A stretch of DNA of 64,000 nt, from assembly GCF_007753265.1 (NCBI RefSeq), contig NZ_CP036349.1:3443363-3507362 (forward strand), written 5' to 3'. The DNA is from Botrimarina mediterranea. GTDB taxonomy: Bacteria; Planctomycetota; Planctomycetia; Pirellulales; Lacipirellulaceae. Below, piece by piece: positions 23,101 to 29,294 of this stretch (positions are counted from its first letter, which is position 1; the number at the start of each line of letters is the position of its first letter). The notes beneath the pieces were generated by a model. It was given only the letters and a program-made list of their open reading frames with translations, ran no database searches and had not been told where the DNA came from. A program made the position numbers and the translations under genes.

Positions 23101-25797
23101 CGAGTTGCTGAACGCGAAGGCGTGGCCCTCTCCTTCGAGGGTGCTCTCGAAGTCGAACTCGACGATGGTGTTCGCGGTGACCGTGTAGTCGAAGGGGATC
23201 GCCTGCCATGTGTTGCCTTCCAGGTAGAAGGTCTGGCCGTTGTCCCGCGCCTCGTAGAGGGGAACGTTGCCGCCGACGGTCGAGGTCTGGCCGTTGATGC
23301 TGGTGTAGGTGTAGTCCCGGAAGTCGAGCGCCCCCGCGGTGAAGCCGTCGATCTCGCCGCTCGCGTCGGAGACGGTCACGCGGCCGTCCTCGTACACCAG
23401 CGTGTCGTCCGCGGCCGTGCCGAGGGCGTGCACGGCGCCGTCGGCCGTCTGGAAGACGCCCCCGTCGAACTCCCGCCACGAGACAATCGCGTCCTCGCTG
23501 ATCGCCTCGGCGACAAGAGTGTACTCCCCCTCGGGGTCGGCGACTGTGAACGGGTCGGTGACCACCAGCTCATGGATGCCGATCCCAGTCTCTAACTCGA
23601 CCCCCGACAGGATCGCCGTACGGACGCCATCGACGACCTGGTAGATCGTAAGCTCCGAGTTCTCCGTCTCCTCGTGCTCCACCTCGTAGGTTACGTGTAG
23701 CTGGCCCGCTTCGGTTCCGAACGACTGGACGATCACCCTTGGTCCGAAGGAAAGCGAGAGTTCCGGCGGGGAGGTGCTCGACTCGCTGGCGTAGAAGTAG
23801 GCGTACTCTCCCGAGTCGGTCGTCAATTGGAAGGTCGCCCGCGGCGAGGTCGGCGTCTGCGAGGTCTCATCGAAGTGATCACGCCAGACGGTGTAATCGG
23901 CCGTGTCAACGAATGTGTCGAAGTTGCCGTCCCCCATCCCGAAGCGGTCGGCCGACTCGCCATAATTCTCCGACCACACGGCGTAGTCCTTGCCGTCGAC
24001 CACGCCGTCGAGGTTGAAGTCGCCGCGCGACACGCCTACCCGGTCGAAGAAACGGTTAGCGTCAAACCCATCGACCAGGCCGTCCAGGTTCGCGTCGTTG
24101 CGGTAGAGGTAACCGTCCGCCACCCCGGAGAGTTCGAGTCCCGCGTACTTGGTCGTGTAGGCCGTGAAGTTGGTGGCGGCGAGGTAGAACGCCTCGATAT
24201 CTCCCGCGGCTCCCGTGGCGTCGAGCACGCCGTTCAGGTTGGAGTCGCCTAAAAGCAACGCCTGCTGGATCGTCTCGGTGACATCGAACGTGACCGCGCC
24301 AGTCCCAACCGTCTGCACGTCTAGCGTCGGGCCGAACCCGGGAAGCAGGTTGCTCTCGTAGTAGTCGTATGTGATGGTCGATTCGGACCAAGCCGCCGCC
24401 GTGCTGGTGGACCAGAGGTCCTCGTGCGCCGACAAAGAGAAATCGCCGCCGGTGCTCGAAGAGGCCGTGAGCGTCAGCGACGCGCTGAGCGGGACGCTGC
24501 CGGCGTAGGAGGCCAGATCAAAGCCGAGTAGCGGGATGAGCTCGTCGCTGGCTCCGTAATTCCAGGCATAGAGAGTTGGTTCATTTACGCCCTCCTCGGG
24601 ATTCCCCGAGTAAACGGAGGCGTCGTCAACCGGGCCGACATCCGCCGTCAGCGGCGCCGCCGCGAAGGCAACTCCGGTAGTGCCCCAGGTCGTCTCGACC
24701 TGCACCATCGCGTCGTAGTCGCCCAGCTCGACCCGCACGGCTCCGTCGACCGTGAGCGACCCCTCCTCGACGATGTTCAGCGAGAACTCGTTGCGGCCCA
24801 GCCCGTCCCGGCGGGAAGCCAGCTCGTGGTTCGCTCCCAGCCCGGCGAGCACCGTGTAGTACGGGTCGGCCGTCTCCAACAACGCGTCACGCGCACGGCT
24901 CGCCGCGGCGACGACCGCCATATCGCCCGATGCGAGGTCGCGAACGATCTGCTGACCGTACGTCAGCGCCAGCCCGCCGACCATCCTGTCGTTCTGGGCG
25001 GCTTGTTCGGAGTCGAGCCCGCCCCGCAGACCCTTCGCGTCGGCGAGCGTCTTCTCGATCCCACCATAAAAATTCTTCCTGGCGGCGCCGTCCAAGAAGA
25101 AGTCACCCGACTGGCTCTGCGCGATGAGGCTCAAACGCTTCAGCGACTCGGCGTTGCCCGCGGCGTCGATGGTTCGGAGGGCGCCACCGCCAATGAAATC
25201 CAACGCGGGCTGGAGCGTGGACGCGGCGGCCGGAACGAGGTCGCTGAAGAAACCGTCCGTGTCGATCCGTGTGACCCAGTCCTGCAGGTCCGTGGCCGAG
25301 ACCTCGGTGTCGTTGGTCACGGCGGCCGCCTCCCGCTCCCGCGCGGTGCGGAAGCCGTGGACGAACTGGGCCTCGGCGATGTCGATCAGCACCTCTTGCT
25401 GCGCCAGCACGGTTGTCCCCAGACGCAGCTCAAGCGTCAGCTTTTGCAGCGACTTGTCGACCCGCTCCAGCCCGTCCTTGAGCCGCACGACGGCGACCGG
25501 CTTGCCCTGAGTCGTGTACTCGGTCGTGACCTCGAACTGCTCGGGCGTATCGCCAACCGCCGAGGACGCCAGCACGTACTCCGGTCGGATCAGCTTAGCG
25601 GGCGGCTGGAAGAGGTTGGCGCCGACGGCGACCGTCTCTTCGTTCTGTGCCGGTGTGGCTGAGAGCATGGCCCGCTCTTCGAGCCGCTCCAGCCGGCTGG
25701 ACTGCCGCCCGTAGCGGTTCTGCCTGACGCGTTGGAAGCGGCGGCGGAAGCCCAGCGCAGTAAGGGTCCGGTCCCAAGAGATGGGGAAGCGACGCAT
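8191..25797 (-). CDS. Giant RHS/YD-repeat surface protein with C-terminal toxin-like tip
   Basis: The protein has 5868 residues from MRRFPISWDRT; the frame extends to 25953, but this Met precedes the conserved N-terminus. Approximate layout: LEPR-XLL-like export motif (RLERLEERAMLSA, residues 33-46); dockerin-like EF-hands (560-645); two right-handed beta-helix/adhesin regions (about 1290-1600 and 1745-2165); VCBS/FG-GAP blades (2180-2340); transglutaminase-like domain (FEHAWVRV, DLDPSWK, about 2420-2555) with no obvious catalytic Cys in the GSPWDQAALL segment; DUF6531-type start of the RHS shell (about 3240); then many YD repeats to the core end (DPAGFAGGDANLYRY, DPTGLY, about 5420). The last 450 residues are lower in GC, contain a hydrophobic stretch, and carry FEHLFIMQ near the end, reminiscent of HNH/GHH-type nuclease toxins. 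It is probably an exported polymorphic toxin. Confidence 0.88.
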   Translation of the reverse strand: MRRFPISWDRTLTALGFRRRFQRVRQNRYGRQSSRLERLEERAMLSATPAQNEETVAVGANLFQPPAKLIRPEYVLASSAVGDTPEQFEVTTEYTTQGKPVAVVRLKDGLERVDKSLQKLTLELRLGTTVLAQQEVLIDIAEAQFVHGFRTAREREAAAVTNDTEVSATDLQDWVTRIDTDGFFSDLVPAAASTLQPALDFIGGGALRTIDAAGNAESLKRLSLIAQSQSGDFFLDGAARKNFYGGIEKTLADAKGLRGGLDSEQAAQNDRMVGGLALTYGQQIVRDLASGDMAVVAAASRARDALLETADPYYTVLAGLGANHELASRRDGLGRNEFSLNIVEEGSLTVDGAVRVELGDYDAMVQVETTWGTTGVAFAAAPLTADVGPVDDASVYSGNPEEGVNEPTLYAWNYGASDELIPLLGFDLASYAGSVPLSASLTLTASSSTGGDFSLSAHEDLWSTSTAAAWSESTITYDYYESNLLPGFGPTLDVQTVGTGAVTFDVTETIQQALLLGDSNLNGVLDATGAAGDIEAFYLAATNFTAYTTKYAGLELSGVADGYLYRNDANLDGLVDGFDANRFFDRVGVSRGDFNLDGVVDGKDYAVWSENYGESADRFGMGDGNFDTFVDTADYTVWRDHFDETSQTPTSPRATFQLTTDSGEYAYFYASESSTSPPELSLSFGPRVIVQSFGTEAGQLHVTYEVEHEETENSELTIYQVVDGVRTAILSGVELETGIGIHELVVTDPFTVADPEGEYTLVAEAISEDAIVSWREFDGGVFQTADGAVHALGTAADDTLVYEDGRVTVSDASGEIDGFTAGALDFRDYTYTSINGQTSTVGGNVPLYEARDNGQTFYLEGNTWQAIPFDYTVTANTIVEFDFESTLEGEGHAFAFSNSLNSVGANHIRLYGTQTGGSSSNAEPTDYSTSDGVRHYRVRMGDFYTGSFDYLYFVNDSDATGIGNSACSNFRVYEGEPETIDFTSLITDNVTSQTASVGGNTPAYEVRDDGATFYVENNMWRAIQLPTPVQVTADTIIEFDYQSTVEGDVHGFSLDDNLVHNSNIRVKLHGTQSLTSPWTDADAVDYVVGEGVRHYRIRLGDIATGTFNYLYLFTDNDATGTGNSTFSNIKIYEDVPSAQPDVYLHGLGGDDTLAIENHTGASVTLEGGAGDDVFELVGETYAASQVQIDGGLGLNEIKLTGMAAETAIALDQQQQSFQPADLQQSPVTVQRLTEVQLAAGTDVSNISGPGYSYPLEVSNSSDIANDDFGSLDPGDDGLSLREALAWSEEIGGSRGITFSDTLFEGGDAHVTLTKPTASGDGVEPLFISKDTAILGPGANKLTIDGGQASRTFYMYGDSWIQEEFSDVILSGMTITGDGYIGIEAYSTNLTVREAVIKNVGSSGSDYGDGVWSDVLSLEHSAVINNQGAGVVGVPGFLSISNSTISSNGEHGLVIGEGHSLSVTNSTFAYNGGHGLFLGGSDDLPYPTTLVNTISVGNGTDGAVVSYDLYNYGSELVGNNNVLGSVNIGHPVATNTLTSTTTNAAASSTLAPLQLIGEPTPAHPPLPGSAAIDGGDSSAPATDQWGRFRYDAAVDKAYISDIGAVEYIPLTYLAAGATRSLSTSYLNDTLSATGTYRLSLRVSDPQAGEFSAQTLEGTRSVLINDLSAVDFVPHEQYGGTVQLLADIQDTSDPATVSTVVLQDLFIYPDVFVVNSLGDGSDSTGLGDGVADTGNRPYGRETTLRAAIEEAQALRVFLIDNNINNLATADPDWTPTIRFDESFGSSARIELDPDAIEGANSYLHIFQPISIEGPGAESLTIDANGSADNGARVFLIGGVNVSISGVTLTGAYASQEHGGAITSYGDLTLEDVVVTGNYAERTGGGIYSTTGSSLSLNRVTIDGNSAAHSGGVRFIPDGDASTSESLTIANSTISNNVATASLNPDGLSPYAPYGGGVVAGRGVGSSSTLDIDGSVSITNTTFSGNRAENTGQDTGVGEPNQYSASVAGLSILNPYELTLDSITVYDNTVKSNASNATSGVAIIYDAQSDPRQPTATLSNSIIAANANGDGSYRDLVVSAPLSVVRPATLNAVNLVIPTVATDITIPASELSSPAIAEIGLSELSDHGGPTATHAILVDTSPAVRSGSNTTVNGTDQRGVYRDTTPDAGAYEYVPASIEGDFDNDGRLDVLTFDALTKTIYVDRASTDEGPSPWAVVPDGQFNRWRVGDFNGDGRDDIAFRDNSNYWTFGFSESTRFLLRDTGEDPNWLFQDVLVGDFDGDDRDELIGRESGSTGQWEMFDWEGEDFSFAFVGGSHRDASGSFIDKVFVGDANRDGRDDLIGTADLSTAPGAGGAVWYVSLSTPDPVTGVDLEAAYSWGDWFDDATFDLTTKRIDADEPLRFVTEQFAKVYNNVELELYNGIKKGPTATEETGAGSPWDQAALLTQLLSDTAVNYYRYEPTLVTGTMSIPVETAAAWVGAKKDGDDEYPAVLELLKLLDPGATVDGYEPTDTATFEHAWVRVNLPRFDSTNSQTNNPADADSNGDNYIDLDPSWKFKSRQQGISLPVDDLFASDGFSNGLFDEIKYLDSTVAEDLNPTSQLGFKLLPDTPLEFFEQEVLEWLAASQPGKSLADVPYNGALSSTETAVLPVGWTAISASDFPTPTNSWGPYNLAALEPDAASPLPAADQVPEGLDIIENAAAEEALTYRVQFVISDDAQQSRVDATYVAPEIAQKQIWAGHDQAYSNGAQSSVYVIVGGIGTDSAQFTARQDEMLEVRFYAPGISAASAPSAKSITGLSADSLVAIGLDLGQASWQWQDAAVELARTSVSTTNTSAGDTTAASPADLPELLYAATTTHLSSTQRDRRTIGSLAQAVFHSVPGVVFAASSQELLDLSPEIDDVSSAVQLGGIPKDLRIEYVSSPELFTRIATGLNDSELSELSSWNNSNIASLTASQVFSVDSLTTVDLLKRAYAGQKLHQGVLESPQTGAVILQPTEWDSYLVQIEARVDTDGYLLVSYTDFPTADFNNASIHLEPYQDPDTATAYPLANFQRDVWRSLKPISSMTAADVSNHKGYLIGFFSASGAGNDDGRGVLSGGGGLIFNGTAVSSHSVIGEEIGTFIADALSHNGSAATFRKVEILTQSPALSVGAWEGASLVGKRADGVRVHYVDRFDADEQFDSYTVSNTYSDGLGVLGGWTASISPKALTPTVLTSVAAIGSRGAQVSEGAIRVGGADIAFPNAGASLKFNRSYLSRSSRDIGLGIGWTHSFSDRLIRQESGSNNLIWYTSDGVEHLFKWNGTQYESPSELLGELLDDGNGVLTYTDRDGSQVEFNVVASSSGDADRSPYARLAYKKDLNGDGVWVKYANTSTDVIVAVHDIYTSENGTTDDDRKLVFGYDAGTHIDSIEKYAPVDGGVSTLLGEWTYGYVQKTLNDDGVAVTSTVLTSITAPADSQQDSDGNAFITAGEIEYVYTYYDNQNGASGGDPAGWHAKMASATMPNGDKTSYDYYLNGRVYKKRTEIDDDGDESSETYTYDLVNGKTVVRNDNGAETTYFYNEDGLVTRVINPDRTRTETEWGVEFTGASGQSDTDFDSVIDGTEFLQTKTTDEVGAVERFTYYASGFQDRELETVRSKRYEDASGNLLSGTLDGSLTNYTYVSKGDTVRVGSSTVTDPDWTDRITTFDYDGVGRLKSVVDPDNNRTQYTYYTSGAEAGLLATKTTARGDSSSAEAVIWQELTSAPLQVDNGRLTVVLTPSDSAGGVVADAIRVEHLLPSGVVEAYIIDNTNLSTAKASKDDLNAPFRFVGSGGWDAYGTPQYAGDSIGFTSPSNQAVWTVTDLEAGQYRVSATWDGYSQRSSGEYAVYDGYLSYLDGLVEFPPVQVSHAAAPVGDAEHTTAYAYNAAGQVTSVTAGGIVNQIISYHHTGQPLSVTDGSGRVSTSVYDVLGRLRQSIQEGGASDDLASNYSYDKSGRLLGVTDTLGRETLTEYDGRGLVTKVTYAEETFVEHEYDGVGNRTLMRDELGRETHFEYDGRNRLVRTVYADGASETIRYDGAGRVAATTDAEGRTTEFTYDAAGRLVKTVSDAGYGITEHQVVTRNKYNVLGELIEAIDGEENITQFFYDDLGRIVRTMVLSESDAGDFDAGSLQRTPATMRPVFVETRAYDADGNLTETIVYDTRSGNNNVPDEVLRAENGYDPHAWVQEPANAGNLTTTAFEFTTLTYDSFNRPTATTYADGTTTSVEYDGAGRVRYTVNERGARSENRYDEYGRLVTTVLPDPDSGQASGPETQIAYDAVGNVISTTDPNGHTTTFVYDDRNRLVSTTDALGSTGQSLFDKAGQLVATIDAFGVAVASLYDARGRLTRKSWADPDGPDGAGVAPFETYDYDDVGNMVASTDARGYTTYFSYDELNRLREQQTPRTHVINGVVLLLDGQDAITKYEYDDNGNRTKIIDANNADTQYAYDELNRVYKEIYADPDGDEPLQRLQHWNHYDGYGNVVTIDYRTGGLTGSAPAFRYDEFTYDQRNRLTVEVFNNGASESAADKLRNVYEYDKAGNLVALKEAVLKDSTSGAFVEGSDAVSPTVTTHYSYNYLNRLTAEHLAAPFDGSNADFTGMHSSVYEYDDVGNLKSETYIIRADDASTTSSVVTAYEYDAVDRPTAVIEDAAEGGVAARTETHYDAVGNVVLEVDATGIATTHTYDALYRLVKTVAADPKPFDSDSSPLEEKYEYDEAGNMTAYVNGEGEQTDYQYNTFGQVIEERAASLGIATVYKYNALGDQTQVIDPNGNRTSYRYDNLRRVSKEIQGDFDTDENATTGNVYVNNRTYEYNSRGNLEKVTDRNGRVVTYEYDNLDRLRYERWYTADGGVHTDTLEWQYDKLGRVLAAAQSDATLASGNTLVYDAYTYDDLDRVTGRYNYNPNGGRIGPEARQTYNQDQIPQLLTGELNAVEYVLTYEPRQSNPPNEFVNVNYATTTFATDKLGRLVRLSESRDVVTSGATVKAKEINFAYDAAGRMTGVVRRADKNDNFSVVDINPTGVNDNNNDFYFSTYYGYDPAGRLDAITHARIDDTGAFATYSYAYDNASRIAAVEGTARYSNVSLDRSETFTYDTAGRLSKWERTIADLKPGSRNLETDLPDIDTPYSLDAAGNRGDNGQDLSTLTHNQVASDSEYAYTYDNEGNLKTRSKSGEYTEYFWDNRNHLIEVVVSDSDGGVVQKRIEYRYNTDDLRTRKAIFVGDQELESVEHYVYNGDQLAAVLDGDWTDVTNGRDVPNSDSHFQRRVQNGPGVDAALFDEVFRIGGYDGQTVNELFWAAADHAGTVRDVLQNTHDLINHLEYDAYGEIQLQIDPYKEDINDNNASVLRRELAIDAAFAGREWDADADLYYNRARWYDASQGRFISEDPAGFAGGDANLYRYAGGDSVNGRDPTGLYEDDINFASDSWFAGNSIWSDYYLAGISFESFLADSLSLASFEYHSFNDEYSAFGVIPFNPIPAYSYLDANLLTGYSPEVIGVDREVASLKGTAEHLRRFLPYQSNQIVRERPSGGTHGGVPTYGPSVSERIANTESYIDYLTASRASARASAKSRILGQYFGSDVATYAMAPYSPDLPESVFMTDNFGGIARAVGAAVPLGILTYATAMTGGTITPLTGGAIVFLTDQFQAGLRQGYNGGNVSSIGGSFVNYSAASLSGSSAVGDYAEVGYDLIGGMLAGGQVGKALLPGPRAANELSWQQFRKVNAGRFSRSDLSEAWVQYKGGVSGNYLTREPSALERFFFDNRNFDAVRASRGGASGQTFEHLFIMQRSFDNSVPSAMRGFGNSGWNSGLLISRSFNSSLGQSFAKRLAFRTFVVGSSATAGYTGHWVGGEYVAPMLFGDEH

Positions 25798-26261
25798 GGC
25801 AGGTCCTGGGTGCTCGTCGAGTTCGCGACGCGGAGAAGCCGAACTCGACCCACTCAGGAGAAACCAAGGCGCCTCCTTGCTCTGCGGGCCGAAAGAGTCC
25901 GGCGGGATTCCGTAGGAGACGACGGTTCTACCCGCAGACTGTGCTGGCTGCAAGGAAAAGTGGTCGCTGTAGAAAAAATCGAGTTGCGCAGGGCAATCGG
26001 CTCCTGTCTGGATGAGGCACTCGGTCGCGCGACTAGGTGTTTTTCACTAGCCACGGGTCATCGACGTTTGCTTATGCGCAGAACAATGTGCGTTGCGACA
26101 TCCGACGAACGCGTGCGTGGTAACTCGTGACGGTTTCAATTTCTTCCACCGAAGGCTCGGTCCTTGAGCCACGAGGGCCGGTTCTTGCCCCCCAGCCATT
26201 TGGGTGCGGGGGCGAAGAACGGCCCCCCGGAGCTCACCGAACCCCCTGAGGAGAAATCACG
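25798..26261. other. RHS upstream region with long hairpin
   Basis: No gene was found in these 464 bp between the divergent RHS start and a 41-codon ORF. A strong imperfect inverted repeat (26175-26192 with 26208-26225, GC-rich arms around TTCTT) lies upstream of the small ORF. It could be a terminator-like structure or an mRNA leader element. No promoter is called with confidence. Confidence 0.5.
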
Positions 26262-26387
26262 ATGACTGACAACAACTCCCCCGTCACCGAACTCCGCGAC
26301 GGCGCGCTGCGGCTCCACGACACACGCCCCGACTGGATCGCCTGGGCCGAGGACCTCATGGGGACCAGCCCCGACGACGTCGTCTGA
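26262..26387 (+). CDS. Hypothetical 41-residue protein
   Basis: A short ORF (MTDNNSPVTELRDGALRLH...DDVV) has a good ribosome-binding site (GAGGAG about 9 nt before ATG) and a long GC-rich hairpin in its leader. The composition is acidic with no membrane segment. The opening (PVTELRDGAL) resembles openings I associate with small PC4-like proteins of planctomycetes, but the rest does not match, so it may be a truncated relative. It could also be non-coding. Confidence 0.4.
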   Translation: MTDNNSPVTELRDGALRLHDTRPDWIAWAEDLMGTSPDDVV

Positions 26388-26482
26388 GGTTAGCTAGAGA
26401 TTTGAGTAGCATGTCTTGAGGTGGTACGGTCTCCAGATGACTGGGGTTACTGCCTTAATAAACTCAAATGCCGATAGAGCTA

Positions 26483-27665
26483 GTGTACCGCGGCGCTGTT
26501 CCCTGGGCGTATTGCGCTGAGCCGTTGATGGTGATAGAACGCGAGGCGTTCTAACCCACGGAGGGCGCCATGCGGGTAGCGGTTGCGATCGAGTTGACGG
26601 ACGAAGAGCGAACGAAGCTCAGCAAGTACAGCCGAGGCCACTCGACGCCCGTGCGGCTGATGAAGCGGGCTCGGATCGTGCTGCTGGCGGCCGACGGGAA
26701 GACCAACGCCCAGATCGCCGTGGAAGTCGGCATGGCCCGCGGCCCGGTCGGGACGTGGCGGAAGCGGTTCGCCCAGAAGCGTCTGGCGGGGATCGAGCAG
26801 GACGCCCCGCGGCCGGGCAACCCGAGCGCTAACCGGGCCGAGCTGACCGAGCGGATTCTGGAAGCGACCACGCAGACCGAGCCAGAGCACGCCACGCAGT
26901 GGAGCACCCGCACGCTGGCCAAGGAACTGGGGGTGAGCGACACGCGGGTTGCCCGCGTGTGGCGGGCGCACGGCCTGCAGCCGCACCGGGTGAAGACCTT
27001 TAAGGTCTCCAGCGACCCGCACTTCGCCGAGAAGGTCCGCGACGTGGTGGGTCTGTACCTCAACCCGCCCGAACACGCGATCGTGCTGAGTGTCGACGAG
27101 AAGACATCGATCCAGGCGCTCGACCGGACGCAGAAGGGGCTGCCGATCCACCCGGGCCGCTGCGGGACGATGACGCACGACTACAAGCGGAACGGGACGA
27201 CCACGCTGCTCGCGGCGCTCAACGTGGCGGAGGGGATCGTCATCGACAAGTGTATGGCGCGTCATCGGCATCAGGAGTGGATCAAGTTCCTGGAGGAGAT
27301 CGACGCCCGCACGCCGCCCGAGCTGGACCTGCACCTGATCGCCGACAACTACGCGACGCATAAACATCCCAAAGTGTTGCGGTGGCTGAAGCGGCACAAG
27401 CGATTCCACCTGCACTTCATCCCCACCTCCAGCAGCTGGCTCAATCTGGTGGAACTGTTCTTCGCGGACCTCACCAGCGAGCGGCTCCGACGCGGCACGT
27501 TCTCGGGGGTCCCCGAACTGATCCAAGCGATCGAGGGCTACGTCGAGCACCACAACGACACCACGGAAGGCTTCCAGTGGAAGGCCACCGCCGACGACAT
27601 CCTCGAAAAAGTCGCCCGCGCCAAAGCCACCCTCGATAAGATCAAGACTGAGTGACGCAGTACAC
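26483..27665 (+). mobile_element. Complete IS630-family insertion sequence, 1183 bp
   Basis: Terminal inverted repeats start GTGTACCGCGGCGCT at the left and end AGTGACGCAGTACAC at the right (three mismatches in the 15-bp core). The element is flanked by TA on both sides (26481-26482 and 27666-27667), the target duplication expected of IS630. It carries one intact transposase gene. It interrupts the ORF starting at 26437. A decayed relative lies at 40537-40720. Confidence 0.9.
26570..27655 (+). CDS. IS630-family transposase
   Basis: The protein has 361 residues and appears intact. The N-terminal part has two helix-turn-helix regions ([21 protein letters not shown] and [17 protein letters not shown]). 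The DDE catalytic core is visible: Asp in [13 protein letters not shown], Asp in [12 protein letters not shown], and Glu in [12 protein letters not shown]. Length and motif spacing fit IS630-family transposases, which move by cut-and-paste into TA sites. The gene lies between matching terminal repeats, so the element may still be active. Confidence 0.95.
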   Translation: MRVAVAIELTDEERTKLSKYSRGHSTPVRLMKRARIVLLAADGKTNAQIAVEVGMARGPVGTWRKRFAQKRLAGIEQDAPRPGNPSANRAELTERILEATTQTEPEHATQWSTRTLAKELGVSDTRVARVWRAHGLQPHRVKTFKVSSDPHFAEKVRDVVGLYLNPPEHAIVLSVDEKTSIQALDRTQKGLPIHPGRCGTMTHDYKRNGTTTLLAALNVAEGIVIDKCMARHRHQEWIKFLEEIDARTPPELDLHLIADNYATHKHPKVLRWLKRHKRFHLHFIPTSSSWLNLVELFFADLTSERLRRGTFSGVPELIQAIEGYVEHHNDTTEGFQWKATADDILEKVARAKATLDKIKTE

Positions 27666-28132
27666 TAGTTCTTGGGGAGAGCTTACGCTGCCCAGCCCCG
27701 AACCGCTCGAGATCGCCATCGAAGCCGGTGTGTTCGGCGTCTGTCGAGAGGGCTCCCCCCGGCCGAGCCCTGGTGAGGTGGCTTCGATCGTCAAGGAGCA
27801 CTCGATTGCGTTGACCGCGACACTCCTTGAACAGCGTCATGTCGAGCGAAGCCTCACGTTAAGAGTCCATCCACGAACAGGCTGGCCTCTCTCGGAACCG
27901 GATCGGTTGGATGAGCTGCAACGGGAATACAACGACCTCACCAACCAGTACGAAGGGCTAGTTGACGCCTACGCGTCGGCTTTCGGTTTCGCCGCCGCCG
28001 ACTTCCTCGTCCAGATCATCGAGCCGATCCTTCTCCAATCAACGGCTGAGCCAGCGGTCCAAAAGACGTTTTTCTGAGCAACGCCTGATTTCCAAATACC
28101 TCGCCATGGCCTGAGCCAGTAGGCAGACAAAA

Positions 28133-28585
28133 CTAGCCAGCCGACTTGCCCGTTGCGGCGTACTTCTCTTCAAGCAAGGCGAGCCCCTCGTCGTAGAACT
28201 CCTGCTTGGCGCCACTGAACTGTCCGTCCGCCTTGAGCCGGTAGAAGATGCGGTCGAGCCTTTCAACCCGCTTCTCTCGGACCTTGTGCCCGGCGGTGAT
28301 CCAGCGGCTCTCTCTTAACTCTTGGGCTCTCTCTTGGAGTAACCGTTCTTCTTCCTCACGCTTTTTCTTGGCGGAATCGGCCGCCCGCTTCTTTGTGGCC
28401 GCCTCTCTTGCAGCTTCCGTTTGATCGTCCTCCTGAGGATCGGACAGCGAAGTCACCGCAGCAGATGACGCTGCGGCCTTCTGTTCACGCTCGCGTCGGC
28501 GCTGCTTGATCTTTGCCTGGATGTCGTCGAGCTTCTCGACCGGATCGATCTCGGCCGTGATGTCGTAAGCAGAGTTGTCAACCAT
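28133..28585 (-). CDS. Charged coiled-coil protein, possible ParA partner
   Basis: The protein has 150 residues and its start overlaps the end of the parA-like gene by 8 bp, so the two are probably translationally coupled. The central part (about residues 25-95) is rich in Lys, Glu, Arg and Ala and should form a long helix or coiled coil; the C-terminal 45 residues look globular (RLDRIFYRLKADGQFSGAKQEF). Small basic proteins directly after ParA are often the centromere-binding partner (ParB/ParR analogues), but no ParB or HTH motif is evident. The partner role is inferred from position only. Confidence 0.65.
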   Translation of the reverse strand: MVDNSAYDITAEIDPVEKLDDIQAKIKQRRREREQKAAASSAAVTSLSDPQEDDQTEAAREAATKKRAADSAKKKREEEERLLQERAQELRESRWITAGHKVREKRVERLDRIFYRLKADGQFSGAKQEFYDEGLALLEEKYAATGKSAG

Positions 28586-29294
28586 TGGCGACCCTCTCGG
28601 TAGTCGGCAGCCGTTGCAGGATCACCTCATAGACAAACGCCCCGAAGTCCATCGCGCACTTGTCGCTGCTCCTCTGCAGATTGGCCATCGGGTTGCGGGT
28701 CACGAACTCACAGAGCCGGTGCCATTCGTAGTAGCGGATCTCGGACCGTGCGACTTGGTACCCGGCGTCGATCAACTGACGCCGGTAGTTGGCGGCGCTG
28801 CGGCTCTGCCTCCCCTCTCCCAGCGGTCGGACCTCGTTGAAGACGATCACCGATTCGGGCTTGCCGTTCTGGCGTTGTTGCAGACGGCGCACCATGCGGA
28901 GCACCGAGTTGCTCCCGCGAACGTCCTTGAGCGAGAGCTTGATGGGAACGACCACGAGGTCAGCGACCGAGCAGATGGTGGCCACCTCCTCGCCCGAGGT
29001 CTGTCCGGGGGCGTCAAAGAGAATGATGTCGTGGCTTTGGCCAAGTTCCTGAATAGCGTCGTCGATCTCAAACGCGGTCCTTGCTCTGCGGGTCTCGATC
29101 CGTGGCTCGAAGCGGTTGAGCGCTCCGGCGTTGATGCCCCCCTCTTCGCCGTCGATGAGTGCGACGTGACGGCCCTGATCAAAGAGCTCGACGGTGGAGT
29201 TGAGGGCAAGGGTTGTCTTTCCGGGACCGCCCTTGCCGTTACAGAATCCGATGACGAATGGTTGCCCGCTTGCGGGCTGATGCTTGCTACTCAC
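28578..29294 (-). CDS. parA: ParA/MinD-type partition ATPase
   Basis: The protein has 238 residues. It has a deviant Walker A motif (FCNGKGGPGKTTLALN, about residues 16-31), a switch/Walker A' region (HVALIDGEEGG) and a Walker B region (DIILFDAPG). These define the ParA family that segregates plasmids and chromosomal elements over the nucleoid. There is no N-terminal HTH, so it is of the short type. It lies directly upstream of a small coupled gene and divergent from the iteron/Rep locus, the usual plasmid backbone order. In an integrated element it would act on the excised circular form. Confidence 0.88.
   Translation of the reverse strand: MSSKHQPASGQPFVIGFCNGKGGPGKTTLALNSTVELFDQGRHVALIDGEEGGINAGALNRFEPRIETRRARTAFEIDDAIQELGQSHDIILFDAPGQTSGEEVATICSVADLVVVPIKLSLKDVRGSNSVLRMVRRLQQRQNGKPESVIVFNEVRPLGEGRQSRSAANYRRQLIDAGYQVARSEIRYYEWHRLCEFVTRNPMANLQRSSDKCAMDFGAFVYEVILQRLPTTERVANG

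Larger units (their letters stand above)
26437..28077 (+). pseudogene. ORF interrupted by IS630 insertion
   Basis: If the IS630 element (26483-27665) and one TA duplication are removed, a single uninterrupted frame reads from ATG 26437 (MTGVTALINSNADRASSWG...) through 27668-28077 to TGA, giving 151 residues. GAGGTGG lies about 12 nt before the ATG. In the present sequence the 3' portion is only readable from a start inside the IS (27652). The residues after the junction include LTLPSPEPLEIAIEAGVFGV and a helical C-terminal half (DELQREYNDLTNQYEGLVD). No family is recognised. The restored frame across the junction suggests a real gene broken by a recent insertion. Confidence 0.6.

Noticed and set aside
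22144-25662. Plus-strand frames opposite the RHS N-terminal part (for example 22993-23595, 24826-25662)
   Set aside because: Antisense shadows of high-GC coding sequence; compositions are Arg/Val/Gly-rich and no signal or family is visible.
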